A stretch of 64,000 nucleotides of DNA, taken from positions 2,822,001 through 2,886,000 of the forward strand of contig NZ_CP102258.1 in assembly GCF_025146565.1 (NCBI RefSeq), read 5' to 3'. Shown one piece after another: positions 17,646 to 26,852 of the stretch (the stretch's first letter is position 1; each line of letters opens with the position of its first letter). A program made the position numbers and the translations under genes. The DNA is from Bacteroides eggerthii. Lineage in GTDB: Bacteria > Bacteroidota > Bacteroidia > Bacteroidales > Bacteroidaceae. A model generated the notes under the pieces. The model saw only the letters and a program-made list of their open reading frames with translations, did not search any database and had not been told where the DNA came from.

Positions 17646-18767
17646 ATGGAAAAAGCAAAAGTATATTTTTCGGACTTACGCACCTCTCCCACTTCCAATC
17701 TTTTAGACAAAATGGAACGTCTGCTCAAGCGTGCCGGTATCGGACAGCTTCCTTTACAAGACAGCTTTACCGCCATCAAGATACATTTCGGCGAACCGGG
17801 CAATCTGGCATACATCCGCCCCAACTATGCAGCGCGTATGGCCAATTTACTCCGCAGTTTCGGAGCCAAACCTTTCCTGACAGACTGCAACACCCTATAT
17901 TCCGGCCGCCGTTCCAATGCAGTGGACCATCTGCAAAGCGCAATGGAGAACGGGTTCAATCCCATATCCGCCCAATGCCAGGTGATTATTGCAGACGGAG
18001 TCAAAGGTACGGATTACAGGGAAATACCGATAGACGGAGAATATTGCCCGACTCCCAAGATCGGCACCGCTATCGCCGATGCGGACATCATAATCAGCAT
18101 GAACCACTTTAAAGGGCATGAACAAACCGGATTTGGCGGCGCTCTGAAAAATCTTGGAATGGGATGTGCCAGCGTAGGCGGCAAACTGGAACTGCATGCA
18201 TCTTCCCAACCTAAAATAGACACCGGAAATTGCATAGGTTGTAACATCTGCGTAAAACATTGCGCTCACGATGCCATACATTTGAACGCAGAACGCAAAG
18301 CGGAAATAGATTATGCCAAATGCGTGGGATGCGGACAGTGCGTAGCTCTGTGCCAGCATGATGCCGCCGTTGTGAGCGACTGGGACACATCCGAACGGCT
18401 GAATTACAAAATAGCAGAATATTCCGCCGCCGTACTGAAAGACAAACCGCATTTCCACATCAGTTTCATCATGAACGTATCACCCGAATGCGACTGCTGG
18501 AACCATAATGACGCTGCCATCATTCCCGACCTCGGCATGCTGGCGTCGGCAGACCCCGTAGCGTTGGATAAGGCATGTGCGGACTTGGTCATTCAGTCGC
18601 CCATTTTGCATGGAAATAATGTGCTTGCCAAAGGACACGAGCACGAAGACCTGTGCGGTTGCGACAAATTCCACATGGTGCATCCCGATACGGACTGGCT
18701 TGCCGGCCTGCGCCATGCCGAAAAAATCGGTTTGGGAACAATGGATTACGAGTTAATAAAAATCTAA
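17646..18767 (+). CDS. DUF362 protein with two [4Fe-4S] ferredoxin motifs
   Basis: A 373-aa iron-sulfur protein of the DUF362 family. The N-terminal part has AIKIHFGEPGN and the DCNTLYSGRR and HFKGHEQTGFGGALKNLGMG phrases that mark this family. Two ferredoxin motifs follow: CIGCNICVKHC (Cys196, 199, 202, 206) and CVGCGQCVALC (Cys226, 229, 232, 236). The C-terminal part has DLGMLASADPVALDKACADLV. Probably an electron-transfer protein of anaerobic metabolism; the partner is unknown. The phosphoribosyltransferase-like gene starts 16 nt later, so the two may be co-transcribed. Confidence 0.88.
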   Translation: MEKAKVYFSDLRTSPTSNLLDKMERLLKRAGIGQLPLQDSFTAIKIHFGEPGNLAYIRPNYAARMANLLRSFGAKPFLTDCNTLYSGRRSNAVDHLQSAMENGFNPISAQCQVIIADGVKGTDYREIPIDGEYCPTPKIGTAIADADIIISMNHFKGHEQTGFGGALKNLGMGCASVGGKLELHASSQPKIDTGNCIGCNICVKHCAHDAIHLNAERKAEIDYAKCVGCGQCVALCQHDAAVVSDWDTSERLNYKIAEYSAAVLKDKPHFHISFIMNVSPECDCWNHNDAAIIPDLGMLASADPVALDKACADLVIQSPILHGNNVLAKGHEHEDLCGCDKFHMVHPDTDWLAGLRHAEKIGLGTMDYELIKI

Positions 18768-18783
18768 AGCTGCATTTACACTT

Positions 18784-19179
18784 ATGGCAAAAACAATGGA
18801 GGAAGTGCTGGAGCGTTTCCGCACTATTGAATTCCACGAGGATTTTGATATGATTGTGGCTATTGCCAACGGCGGAATTGTTCCGGCGGGTATCATCAAC
18901 CAGCGCCTGCAGAAAGAAGTACATCTCTTGCGCATCAATTTGAGAGACGAATACCAGCATCCAAAGTATGACGTTCCGCAATTACTGGCGCCTGTGGATT
19001 TCGACTTCAAGGGCAAGAATATCTTGCTGGTGGACGACCGTATAAAAACCGGTTCCACCATCAGGCTGGCACGCGAACTGCTGAAAGATGCATGCAGCAT
19101 CAAAACCTTTGCAGTGAACGGTACGGCCGATTATGCATTATTTGATGAGACATGTTTCAAATTTCCATGGATATTATGA
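18784..19179 (+). CDS. Phosphoribosyltransferase-like protein
   Basis: A 131-aa protein with the PRTase fold signature: the PRPP-binding motif ILLVDDRIKTGST (residues 80-92), preceded by IVAIANGGIVPAGIINQRL (the PPi-loop region). It is shorter than hypoxanthine or xanthine phosphoribosyltransferases and has no hood domain, so the substrate cannot be read from the sequence. Start ATG is 16 nt after the DUF362 gene. Confidence 0.78.
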   Translation: MAKTMEEVLERFRTIEFHEDFDMIVAIANGGIVPAGIINQRLQKEVHLLRINLRDEYQHPKYDVPQLLAPVDFDFKGKNILLVDDRIKTGSTIRLARELLKDACSIKTFAVNGTADYALFDETCFKFPWIL

Positions 19180-19268
19180 ATAAATGAACATTTTCCTGCT
19201 GTTTTCCTTTCTTGCTTCGATAAAATAACTAATTTCGTACCGGACAAAAAATAGCAGAGACTAACAAT

Positions 19269-20078
19269 ATGGAAGTAGTAACGAACAACTGGTTCTCAAA
19301 TAAATATTCTATCGGTTATGCCTTGAGTGGCGGCTTCATTAAGGGATTCGCCCATTTAGGAGCCATGCAGGCACTGCTGGAGCATGACATTAAGCCCAAT
19401 ATAATTTCAGGTGTCAGTGCCGGTGCGTTGGCAGGCGTTTTTTATGCGGACGGCAATGAACCGCATAAAGTCCTGGATTATTTTGCCGGGCATAAATTTC
19501 AGGACTTGACAAAATTGGTAATACCCAAAGTGGGCTTGTTCGAGCTTGGCGACTTTAAAGATTTCCTGAGAAGTAACCTGAAAGCGAAAAAACTGGAAGA
19601 ATTGCAATTGCCACTCATCATCACCGCTACCGACTTGGATCATGGACGTTTGGCACATTTCCATAAAGGAGACATCGCAGAGCGTGTAGCTGCATCCTGC
19701 TGCATGCCGGTATTGTTTGCACCCGTAAAAATAGAAGAAACCTATTACGTGGATGGAGGACTTTTGATGAACCTGCCGGTAACCACCATCCGACGGGTGT
19801 GTGAAAAGGTGGTGGCAATCAATGTCAGCCCTTTGATGGCGCCTAAGTACAAAATGAACATCGTGAGCGTAGCCTTGCGCTCGTACAACTTCATGTTCCG
19901 TTCCAACTCGTTCCCGGAGCGTGAGAAAGCGGACTTACTGATAGAGCCTTACAACCTGGACGGTTACAGCAACCGGGAGCTGGAAAAAGCGGAAGAGATA
20001 TTTATGCAAGGATACAACGCTACCAATGACATACTGGAACGTCTGCAAATAGAAAAAGGCACTATCTGGAAAGAGTAA
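19269..20078 (+). CDS. Patatin-like phospholipase/acyl hydrolase
   Basis: A 269-aa cytoplasmic patatin-domain protein without a signal peptide. It has the oxyanion-hole stretch ALSGGFIKGFAHLGAM, the nucleophile elbow GVSAG (Ser50) and the catalytic DGG (Asp162 in YVDGGLLMNLPV). These give the Ser-Asp dyad of patatin lipid acyl hydrolases. Substrate unknown. The GH13 gene follows after 26 nt and may share the transcript. Confidence 0.88.
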   Translation: MEVVTNNWFSNKYSIGYALSGGFIKGFAHLGAMQALLEHDIKPNIISGVSAGALAGVFYADGNEPHKVLDYFAGHKFQDLTKLVIPKVGLFELGDFKDFLRSNLKAKKLEELQLPLIITATDLDHGRLAHFHKGDIAERVAASCCMPVLFAPVKIEETYYVDGGLLMNLPVTTIRRVCEKVVAINVSPLMAPKYKMNIVSVALRSYNFMFRSNSFPEREKADLLIEPYNLDGYSNRELEKAEEIFMQGYNATNDILERLQIEKGTIWKE

Positions 20079-20104
20079 AATAACCATTCTCTAAATAAAA
20101 AGAA

Positions 20105-21802
20105 ATGAGCGACGAAAATAAACTGATTATTTATCAAGTGTTCACCCGGCTGTTCGGGAACAACAATAACCACTGTATCAATAACGGCAGTATTACCGAA
20201 AACGGATGCGGCAAAATGGCTGACTTCACAGCCAAGGCATTAGGAGAAATAAAGAAGCTGGGGGTTACCCATATATGGTATACCGGTATTATAGAACATG
20301 CAACGCAAACGGATTATCGTCGCTACAATATCCAGCCCGATCATCCGGCTATCGTAAAAGGTAAAGCCGGTTCGCCATATGCCATAAAAGATTATTATGA
20401 TGTGGATCCGGATCTGGCAAAGGACGTTCCGGAGCGTATGAGGGAATTTGAAAACCTGGTGCAGCGCACACACCGTAGCGGCCTGAAGGTCATTATTGAT
20501 TTTGTACCTAACCATGTAGCACGCCAGTACCATTCGGACATGCAGCCGGACGGCACTTCTCAGTTGGGCGTGAACGATGATGCGAACTATGCGTTCAGCC
20601 CTTACAATAATTTCTATTACATCCCGCAATCGGAGCTGCATGGACAGTTTGACATGCAAGGTACAGCCGGTGAACCATATAAAGAGTTTCCGGCCAAGGC
20701 CACCGGCAACAATCGTTTTGACGCCTATCCCAACATCAATGACTGGTACGAAACGGTCAAACTGAATTATGGAGTGGATTATCAGAATGGCGGCACCTGT
20801 CACTTCAATCCTATTCCCGACACATGGACCAAAATGCTGGATATTCTGATGTTTTGGGCCGGGAAACATATTGACGGCTTTCGTTGCGACATGGCGGAAA
20901 TGGTTCCTGTCGAGTTTTGGGAATGGGCTATCCCTCAAGTAAAGACCAAGCATCCCGACCTTCTCTTCATAGCTGAGGTGTATAATCCGAAAGAGTACGG
21001 TAACTATCTGTTCCGAGGAAAGTTTGATTACCTCTATGACAAAGTGGGACTGTATGACACGCTCCGCGCAATAGTGTGCGGCGACGAATCCGCAACAGCC
21101 ATTACAAGGGCTTGGCAGAGTTTGGGCGGAATAGAGAAACGGATGCTGAATTTCTTGGAAAACCATGACGAACAGCGCATCGCTTCCGACTTCTTTGCAA
21201 GTAACCCGCGTAAAGCCATACCCGCCCTCATCGTATCGGCCTGTATGAACGTAAACCCTATGATGATTTACTTCGGACAGGAATTTGGCGAGCTGGGCAT
21301 GGACAGCGAAGGCTTCAGCGGAAGGGATGGGCGCACTACGATCTTTGACTATTGGAGCGTCGACACTATTCGCCGCTGGCGCAATGGCGGAAAATTTGAC
21401 GGGAAAATGATGACGGACAATCAGAAACACCTGTATGCCATCTATCAACGCATACTGACATTATGCAACGAGGAAAAAGCAATCTCACAAGGTGACTTTT
21501 TCGATTTGATGTATGCCAATGTCAACGGCTGGCGTTTCAACGAACATAAGCAATATACTTTCTTGCGCAAGTCCGGTAGGGAATTATTGCTGTTTGTCGT
21601 AAACTTCGATCATATATCGGCAGACCTTGCAATCAATATCCCTTCCCATGCCTTTGATTTCCTGCAAATACCACAAATGGACCGGTACCATGCCGTCGAT
21701 TTATTGAGTGGCAAAGAAGAGACAATCAGCCTATTGCCATACAAGGCAACGGAAGTATCTGTGGAAGGATACGGCGGTAAGATTCTTAAAATAAAATTAT
21801 AA
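20105..21802 (+). CDS. GH13 alpha-amylase-family glycosidase
   Basis: A 565-aa intracellular (no signal peptide) glycoside hydrolase family 13 enzyme. Conserved regions are DFVPNHVAR (132-140), GFRCDMAEM with nucleophile Asp262, FIAEVYN with acid/base Glu291, and NFLENHDEQR with transition-state stabiliser Asp355. The C-terminal part has a small beta-domain (from about 480). It probably acts on alpha-glucans or maltodextrins; with glgB nearby (23545) a role in glycogen turnover is plausible (inference). Confidence 0.9.
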   Translation: MSDENKLIIYQVFTRLFGNNNNHCINNGSITENGCGKMADFTAKALGEIKKLGVTHIWYTGIIEHATQTDYRRYNIQPDHPAIVKGKAGSPYAIKDYYDVDPDLAKDVPERMREFENLVQRTHRSGLKVIIDFVPNHVARQYHSDMQPDGTSQLGVNDDANYAFSPYNNFYYIPQSELHGQFDMQGTAGEPYKEFPAKATGNNRFDAYPNINDWYETVKLNYGVDYQNGGTCHFNPIPDTWTKMLDILMFWAGKHIDGFRCDMAEMVPVEFWEWAIPQVKTKHPDLLFIAEVYNPKEYGNYLFRGKFDYLYDKVGLYDTLRAIVCGDESATAITRAWQSLGGIEKRMLNFLENHDEQRIASDFFASNPRKAIPALIVSACMNVNPMMIYFGQEFGELGMDSEGFSGRDGRTTIFDYWSVDTIRRWRNGGKFDGKMMTDNQKHLYAIYQRILTLCNEEKAISQGDFFDLMYANVNGWRFNEHKQYTFLRKSGRELLLFVVNFDHISADLAINIPSHAFDFLQIPQMDRYHAVDLLSGKEETISLLPYKATEVSVEGYGGKILKIKL

Positions 21803-21813
21803 ATTATGGAAAT

Positions 21814-21842
21814 GATGCAGAGTGACCGTTTCACTCTGCATC
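21814..21842. terminator. Bidirectional hairpin between GH13 and DUF6965 genes
   Basis: A perfect 12-bp stem GATGCAGAGTGA/TCACTCTGCATC with a 5-nt loop sits where the two convergent genes meet and overlaps the stop of the minus-strand gene. No T run on either side, so it may act as a bidirectional transcript end or an RNA-stabilising hairpin. Confidence 0.6.
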
Positions 21843-22070
21843 ATCCTTACCTTCCATTTTATCCTTCAACCTGTACATACGCGTAATGGCCGGATTATAG
21901 AACTCATCCGGATAATGGGCGGTAATGTCACTCAGGTTAGCTTGTACATACCTTTTTACATCAAATATCGTTTCAGCATCGTTCAATTGTATCTGTTCGG
22001 GAAATGATGCCGCTTTGGACCACTCTATCAAGGCATTGACACTTTCTTCATCGTATTTATACTCTCTCAT
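21831..22070 (-). CDS. Small DUF6965-like protein
   Basis: A 79-aa acidic protein with ALIEWSKAASFPEQIQLND, TIFDVKRYVQANLSDI and FYNPAITRMYRLKDKM, resembling the DUF6965 family of Bacteroidetes. Function unknown. A -7 box TATCTTTG lies about 20 nt before the ATG. Its stop codon is inside the shared hairpin with the GH13 gene. Confidence 0.65.
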   Translation of the reverse strand: MREYKYDEESVNALIEWSKAASFPEQIQLNDAETIFDVKRYVQANLSDITAHYPDEFYNPAITRMYRLKDKMEGKDDAE

Positions 22071-22088
22071 AATTCATATATTTTCTTG

Positions 22089-22096
22089 CAAAGATA
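22089..22096 (-). promoter_or_regulatory. Promoter -7 box of the DUF6965-like gene
   Basis: The minus strand reads TATCTTTG, 19 nt before the ATG, predicting a very short leader. Confidence 0.55.
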
Positions 22097-22270
22097 TAAC
22101 AATTGCTAAAGTTATCCTTACCCTTATGAACAAATTCTGAAAGGGTGACGTTATATAGATGTGTTTTTCATAGTGTTAGATATAAGATTAATTAAAGGAG
22201 ACGTACCCGCTTGTGATAAGTAAGTACATCAAAGAACAGAAGCGTCTGTTTTGATTGATAAATGTGTAAG

Positions 22271-22304
22271 AAGCATCGGTTTACCCCAAGCCGGTGCTTT
22301 TTTT
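22271..22304 (+). terminator. Orphan terminator upstream of the DUF2461 gene
   Basis: AAGCATCGG pairs with CCGGTGCTT (one G-T) and is followed by seven T. No plus-strand gene precedes it within 450 nt, so it may end a small RNA or an antisense transcript from 22100-22270. Confidence 0.7.
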
Positions 22305-22311
22305 ATGTCTG

Positions 22312-22346
22312 TTTGTAGCATGTTATAAATATTATCCGTAAATTTG
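22312..22346 (+). promoter_or_regulatory. Promoter of the DUF2461 gene
   Basis: TTTG (22312-22315), a 23-nt spacer and TAAATTTG (22339-22346). The longest reading frame would start with a TTG inside this -7 box, which argues for the downstream ATG at 22371. Confidence 0.6.
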
Positions 22347-22370
22347 GCAGAAATAAGGATTTATATTGAT

Positions 22371-23036
22371 ATGAACATTCCTGTTATATTTCAATTTCTG
22401 AAAGAACTGTCCGCCAACAATAATCGCGAATGGTTCAATGCTCACCGGGAACAATACGAAAATGCCCGAAATGAGTTCGAGAACTTGCTGACAGTGATTA
22501 TCTCCCGCATCTCATTGTTTGACGAAAGCATCCGCGGCATCGAAGCCAAAGACTGTACATACCGCATCTATCGGGATACACGCTTCTCGGAAGACAAAAC
22601 ACCCTATAAGAACCATTTTGGCGGCTATATCAACGCCAAAGGAAAGAAATCCGACCATTGCGGATACTATATCCATTTGCAACCGGGAAACTGCCTGTTG
22701 GCAGGCGGCAGCTATTGCCCGCCCCCTCCCCTGCTGAAAGCATTGAGACAGGCGGTGTATGATAATATAGATGAATTCCGGGGGATTGTCGAAGATCCTG
22801 TATTCAAACAATACTTTCCCGTTGTCGGAGAAAATTTCCTGAAAACAGCCCCGAAAGGCTTCCCTAAGGACTATCCGTACCTGAAGTACTTGCAGTGCAA
22901 GGAGTATACCGTTGCCTGCAGCCAACCGGACAGTTTCTTTCTGGCTCCGGACTTTCTGGATCGTACAGATGATATTTTCAAACAGATGAAACGTTTTTCA
23001 GACTTTGTGAATTACACAATAGACGACTTTGAATAA
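22371..23036 (+). CDS. DUF2461 family protein
   Basis: A 221-aa protein of the widespread DUF2461 family: FLKELSANNNREWFNAHR, a YRIYRDTRFSEDKTPYKNHFG stretch and GYYIHLQPGNCLLAGG are hallmark phrases. Function unknown. I chose the ATG at 22371 (MNIPVIFQFL) because an upstream in-frame TTG lies within the promoter -7 box. A YhcH-family gene follows 35 nt after the stop. Confidence 0.85.
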   Translation: MNIPVIFQFLKELSANNNREWFNAHREQYENARNEFENLLTVIISRISLFDESIRGIEAKDCTYRIYRDTRFSEDKTPYKNHFGGYINAKGKKSDHCGYYIHLQPGNCLLAGGSYCPPPPLLKALRQAVYDNIDEFRGIVEDPVFKQYFPVVGENFLKTAPKGFPKDYPYLKYLQCKEYTVACSQPDSFFLAPDFLDRTDDIFKQMKRFSDFVNYTIDDFE

Positions 23037-23071
23037 TTACCTATTTATAACTAACTTAAAACATTTGAATT

Positions 23072-23518
23072 ATGGTAGTAGACAGACTTGAAAACATAGA
23101 GAAATATGCTTCGCTGAATCCTTTATTCGCACAAGCCATTGAATTTTTGAAATCACACGATTTGAACGCTTTGGAAGTGGGAAAAACGGAGCTTAAAGGT
23201 AAAGAATTGCTCGTAAATGTGGCGCAAACCAAACCGAAAACAAAGGAAGATGCCAAACTGGAAACACACAGGGATTTTATTGACATCCAGATTCCTCTGT
23301 CTGGTACTGAAATAATGGGCTACACCGCCGCAAAAGATTGCGTTCCGGCAGATGCTCCCTACAATGCAGAGAAAGATATTACTTTCTTTTCCGGTCTGGC
23401 AGAGAGCTATATCGAAGTTAAACCGGGCATGTTTGCTATTTTCTTTCCACAAGACGGACACGCTCCCGGCATCACTCCGGATGGTGTGAAAAAAGTAATT
23501 GTGAAAGTTAAAGCATAA
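23072..23518 (+). CDS. YhcH/YjgK/YiaL-family protein (DUF386), cytoplasmic
   Basis: A 148-aa beta-sandwich protein of the YhcH/YjgK/YiaL family, associated with sialic acid or sugar-phosphate metabolism in other bacteria. Hallmarks are ETHRDFIDIQIPLSGTEIMGY, MFAIFFPQDGHAPGI (metal-binding histidine region) and VKKVIVKVKA at the end. It has no signal peptide, unlike the second family member at 26853. It sits 26 nt upstream of glgB and probably shares its transcript. Confidence 0.85.
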   Translation: MVVDRLENIEKYASLNPLFAQAIEFLKSHDLNALEVGKTELKGKELLVNVAQTKPKTKEDAKLETHRDFIDIQIPLSGTEIMGYTAAKDCVPADAPYNAEKDITFFSGLAESYIEVKPGMFAIFFPQDGHAPGITPDGVKKVIVKVKA

Positions 23519-23544
23519 TATCAAATACCTCAAATTAATCCTTT

Positions 23545-25554
23545 ATGGAAACATTGAATTTGATTAAGAACGATCCTTGGCTGGAGCCTTACGCAGATGC
23601 CATAAACGGACGTCATAAACATGCTACTGAAAAAGAAGCGGAATTAACCAACAAAGGAAAACAAACATTATCGGATTTTGCGTCCGGCTATCTTTATTTT
23701 GGCCTGCATCGCACTGATGAAGGCTGGGTTTTCCGCGAATGGGCTCCCAATGCCACTCAGATTTTCTTGGTTGGAACGTTTAATGACTGGAAAGAGGAGA
23801 AAAAATACAGCCTGAAACGTAAAGCAAACGGAAACTGGGAAATAAAACTACCGGCCGGCGCCATGAAGCATGGTGACTTATACAAACTAATGGTGCATTG
23901 GGACGGTGGCTGCGGCGAACGTATTCCGGCATGGGCAAATCGGGTTGTTCAAGATGAACAAACCAAAATCTTCAGTGCACAGGTATGGTCGCCGGAGAAA
24001 CCGTATAAGATGAAAAAGAAAACTTTCAAGCCCGCCACTAATCCATTGTTGATTTATGAATGTCATATCGGTATGGCGCAACAAGAGGAAAAAGTCGGCA
24101 GTTACAGAGAGTTTCAGGAAAAGATTCTTCCACGCATCGTAAAGGATGGATATAACTGTATCCAGATTATGGCTATTCAGGAGCATCCATATTACGGCAG
24201 TTTCGGGTATCACGTATCAAGTTTCTTTGCTGCTTCTTCCCGCTTCGGTACTCCGGACGAACTGAAAGAACTCATTGACACAGCCCATAGCATGGGTATC
24301 GCTGTTATCATGGACATCGTTCACTCCCATGCAGTGAAGAATGAAGTAGAAGGGCTGGGTAACTTTGCCGGTGATCCGAACCAGTATTTCTATCCGGGTG
24401 CCCGTCGTGAACATCCGGCATGGGATTCGCTTTGCTTTGACTATGGAAAAAATGAAGTTATTCATTTTTTGCTGTCCAACTGTAAATATTGGATGGAAGA
24501 GTATCACTTTGACGGTTTTCGCTTCGATGGCGTGACTTCAATGCTGTATTATAGCCATGGTTTAGGCGAAGCATTCTGCAACTATGGAGACTATTTCAAT
24601 GGCCATCAGGACGACAATGCCATTTGCTATCTGACACTTGCCAACCGCCTGATTCATCAAGTTAATCCTAAAGCAATTACCATTGCCGAAGAGGTATCGG
24701 GAATGCCGGGACTGGCTGCAAAATTCGAGGATGGCGGCTATGGCTTTGATTATCGCATGGCGATGAATATTCCCGACTATTGGATCAAAACTATCAAGGA
24801 AAAAATAGATGAAGACTGGAAACCCTCCAGCATGTTTTGGGAAGTGACCAACCGTCGTCAGGATGAGAAAACAATATCTTATGCGGAAAGTCATGATCAG
24901 GCATTAGTTGGTGACAAAACGATTGTTTTCCGTCTGATAGATGCCGATATGTACTGGCACATGCAGAAGGGTGATGAAAACTATACTGTAAATCGTGGCA
25001 TCGCCTTACACAAGATGATACGTCTGTTGACGGCAACGACTATCAATGGCGGTTATCTTAACTTCATGGGTAATGAGTTCGGTCACCCCGAATGGATAGA
25101 CTTTCCTCGTGAAGGTAATGGTTGGTCGTGCAAATATGCCCGCCGTCAATGGGATTTGGTAGATAATAAAAATTTGGCATATCATTATCTGGGTGATTTT
25201 GATTGCGCCATGTTGGAAGTTATCAAAAGTATGAAAAATTTCCAAGCTACGCCGGTTCAGGAAATATGGCATAATGACGGAGATCAGGTATTGGCGTATA
25301 TGCGTAAGGATTTAGTATTTGTATTTAACTTTAATCCCAAGCAGTCTTTCACCGATTATGGATTCTTGGTTCCTGCCGGTTCTTATGAGGTTATATTGAA
25401 TACCGATAATCCGGATTATGGTGGCTATGGACTGACTGATGACACAGTGAAGCATTTCACCCTTTCAGATCCTTTGTACAAGAAAGATAAGAAAGAATGG
25501 CTGAAACTCTATATTCCGGCGCGAACAGCAATGGTTTTAAAGAGAAGTAAATAA
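23545..25554 (+). CDS. glgB: 1,4-alpha-glucan branching enzyme GlgB, eukaryote-like type
   Basis: Introduces alpha-1,6 branches in glycogen. At 669 aa, a CBM48-like N-terminal domain (about 55-155, REWAPNATQIFLVGTFNDW) is followed by a GH13 barrel: MDIVHSHAVKN (256-266), GFRFDGVTSM with nucleophile Asp328, TIAEEVSGMP with acid/base Glu382, and AESHDQALVGDK with Asp451. The phrases YYSHGLGE and IAEEVSGMPGL are closer to the eukaryotic branching-enzyme type than to the E. coli one. A strong bidirectional terminator follows. Confidence 0.93.
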   Translation: METLNLIKNDPWLEPYADAINGRHKHATEKEAELTNKGKQTLSDFASGYLYFGLHRTDEGWVFREWAPNATQIFLVGTFNDWKEEKKYSLKRKANGNWEIKLPAGAMKHGDLYKLMVHWDGGCGERIPAWANRVVQDEQTKIFSAQVWSPEKPYKMKKKTFKPATNPLLIYECHIGMAQQEEKVGSYREFQEKILPRIVKDGYNCIQIMAIQEHPYYGSFGYHVSSFFAASSRFGTPDELKELIDTAHSMGIAVIMDIVHSHAVKNEVEGLGNFAGDPNQYFYPGARREHPAWDSLCFDYGKNEVIHFLLSNCKYWMEEYHFDGFRFDGVTSMLYYSHGLGEAFCNYGDYFNGHQDDNAICYLTLANRLIHQVNPKAITIAEEVSGMPGLAAKFEDGGYGFDYRMAMNIPDYWIKTIKEKIDEDWKPSSMFWEVTNRRQDEKTISYAESHDQALVGDKTIVFRLIDADMYWHMQKGDENYTVNRGIALHKMIRLLTATTINGGYLNFMGNEFGHPEWIDFPREGNGWSCKYARRQWDLVDNKNLAYHYLGDFDCAMLEVIKSMKNFQATPVQEIWHNDGDQVLAYMRKDLVFVFNFNPKQSFTDYGFLVPAGSYEVILNTDNPDYGGYGLTDDTVKHFTLSDPLYKKDKKEWLKLYIPARTAMVLKRSK

Positions 25555-25581
25555 TTGAAGAACAAAAACAGAGTATGATAA

Positions 25582-25617
25582 AAAGAGAGACAGACCTTGA
25601 TTGGACTGTCTCTCTTT
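25582..25617. terminator. Bidirectional terminator between glgB and the TPR gene
   Basis: A perfect 12-bp stem AAAGAGAGACAG/CTGTCTCTCTTT between two convergent genes; A- and T-rich ends allow function on both strands. Confidence 0.8.
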
Positions 25618-25638
25618 CATGTTTTATGTATGTGAGTT

Positions 25639-26349
25639 TTATAACTGAGTATTTATAAAGTTCAGCATTGTATTGGCATTGTCTATCATTTTCTTTTGAG
25701 CCGGTTTGCTCGGAGACAACAATGGAATAAGTTTTTCCAGATACTCCTTGGACTCTTTGAATTGTCCTTTTGCCTTTTCAGCATCTGTATTCAATGTAGC
25801 GGCGCCTTGACTGTAAAGCAATACTCCTAAGCTATTGAGGGCGTTTACATTATCCGGCTGGATTGCAAGAGCTTGTTTGAAAGCACCTTCTGCCTCATCA
25901 ACCTTTTTAGCTTTTTGTGCAACAATACCTTGATTCACGTAATAAGTAGCATACATTCTTGTTAAGGTCTTATTTCCCGGGACTGCTTCCAGGCCTTCTT
26001 TCAGAGTAGCAACATATTCATCATTTTTCTTCAAGTCCTTCAATGCACCGGCTTTACCAATATAGGCATTGGCTAAGTTATACTTTTTCTGTACAGCTAT
26101 ATCAAAGTATTTCAAAGCATCGGCAGGCTTCTTAATTTTATCGGCGCAAACACCGCAGTTAAAAGCAATTACAGAGTCTTGGTTATTTGTCTGTGTCAAA
26201 TAAGTGCTGAATTTTGTGAATGCCAGTTGATAATTCTTAGATTCAAGTGCGGCTTTACCTTCATTGACCAATTGTGCAGGGTCGGTATTCTGCGCAAAGA
26301 AATTAGTAGCTGCACAACAAAGTGCAAGAGATAAGATTAATTTTTTCAT
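25639..26349 (-). CDS. Periplasmic TPR-repeat protein
   Basis: A 236-aa secreted protein: signal peptide cleaved near residue 19 (NFFA-Q), then about five TPR units (for example LVNEGKAALESKNYQLAFTKFSTYL, ADALKYFDIAVQKKYNLANAYIGKAGAL and AEGAFKQALAIQPDNVNALNSLGVLLYSQG). Probably a protein-interaction scaffold in the periplasm; partners unknown. It has a full promoter at 26380-26410. Confidence 0.82.
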   Translation of the reverse strand: MKKLILSLALCCAATNFFAQNTDPAQLVNEGKAALESKNYQLAFTKFSTYLTQTNNQDSVIAFNCGVCADKIKKPADALKYFDIAVQKKYNLANAYIGKAGALKDLKKNDEYVATLKEGLEAVPGNKTLTRMYATYYVNQGIVAQKAKKVDEAEGAFKQALAIQPDNVNALNSLGVLLYSQGAATLNTDAEKAKGQFKESKEYLEKLIPLLSPSKPAQKKMIDNANTMLNFINTQL

Positions 26350-26379
26350 ATGCTTTTATGATTTTAAATATTGATATTT

Positions 26380-26410
26380 CAAAGTTAACAGCCTACAACG
26401 TAGAAGCAAA
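26380..26410 (-). promoter_or_regulatory. Promoter of the periplasmic TPR gene
   Basis: The minus strand has TTTG (26407-26410), a 19-nt spacer and TAACTTTG (26380-26387), a full consensus match, about 30 nt before the ATG. Confidence 0.75.
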
Positions 26411-26460
26411 ACCTTTTTACCTTTTTTGGGTTTTTTACGGTAGTAGTAACAAGTGTTATT

Positions 26461-26769
26461 TTACGTAAACAAAGAAACTGACAGAGTATGGAAATTCTTA
26501 TTTTTATAGTACCATAATCCCATATCGGAATTTGCTCCGTTTGCTCCGTTCACTCCCAATAAAATAATTCCTGTAACCAATACAAGCAAGAATAAAATCG
26601 ACAGCGTTACCGTAATTTTACTTTTTTTACCGATTCCTTTTCTTATCACTCTTTTATACCATCCCGAATGTGTTGTTATAGGGAATATTGCAGCTATACA
26701 AAATAAAAAATAGGCCAAAACATGACCAACAGCCCAGTTATGCCATAACTCATGGTATCTTCTTTTTGG
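26461..26769 (-). pseudogene. Remnant of a DUF4405-type cytochrome-b-like membrane protein
   Basis: The minus-strand frame reads YHELWHNWAVGHVLAYFLF, then THSGWYKRVIRKGIGKKSK and a hydrophobic helix ILFLLVLVTGIILLGVNGAN ending near GLWYYK. This is the middle of a DUF4405-like integral membrane protein. The frame opens directly after a stop at 26770-26772 and has no ATG; only a TTG (26718) could start it. At the 3' side the sequence after WYYK leaves the expected frame, as if one A were gained in an A run, and ends shortly after. Both ends are therefore damaged. It overlaps the promoter of the next gene. Confidence 0.5.
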
Positions 26770-26796
26770 TTATTCATCATGTTTTAAGTACTTTTG
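26765..26796 (+). promoter_or_regulatory. Promoter of the secreted YhcH-family gene
   Basis: TTTG (26765-26768), a 20-nt spacer and TACTTTTG (26789-26796), 57 nt before the ATG. Confidence 0.7.
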
Positions 26797-26852
26797 CATA
26801 TTCTCTATATGCTAATGGTATTTTGATATATAAATAGTGACATAACAAAATT

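Noticed and set aside
22344..22370. TTG start for the DUF2461 gene
   Set aside because: The TTG lies inside the TAAATTTG promoter box, so it would not be transcribed.
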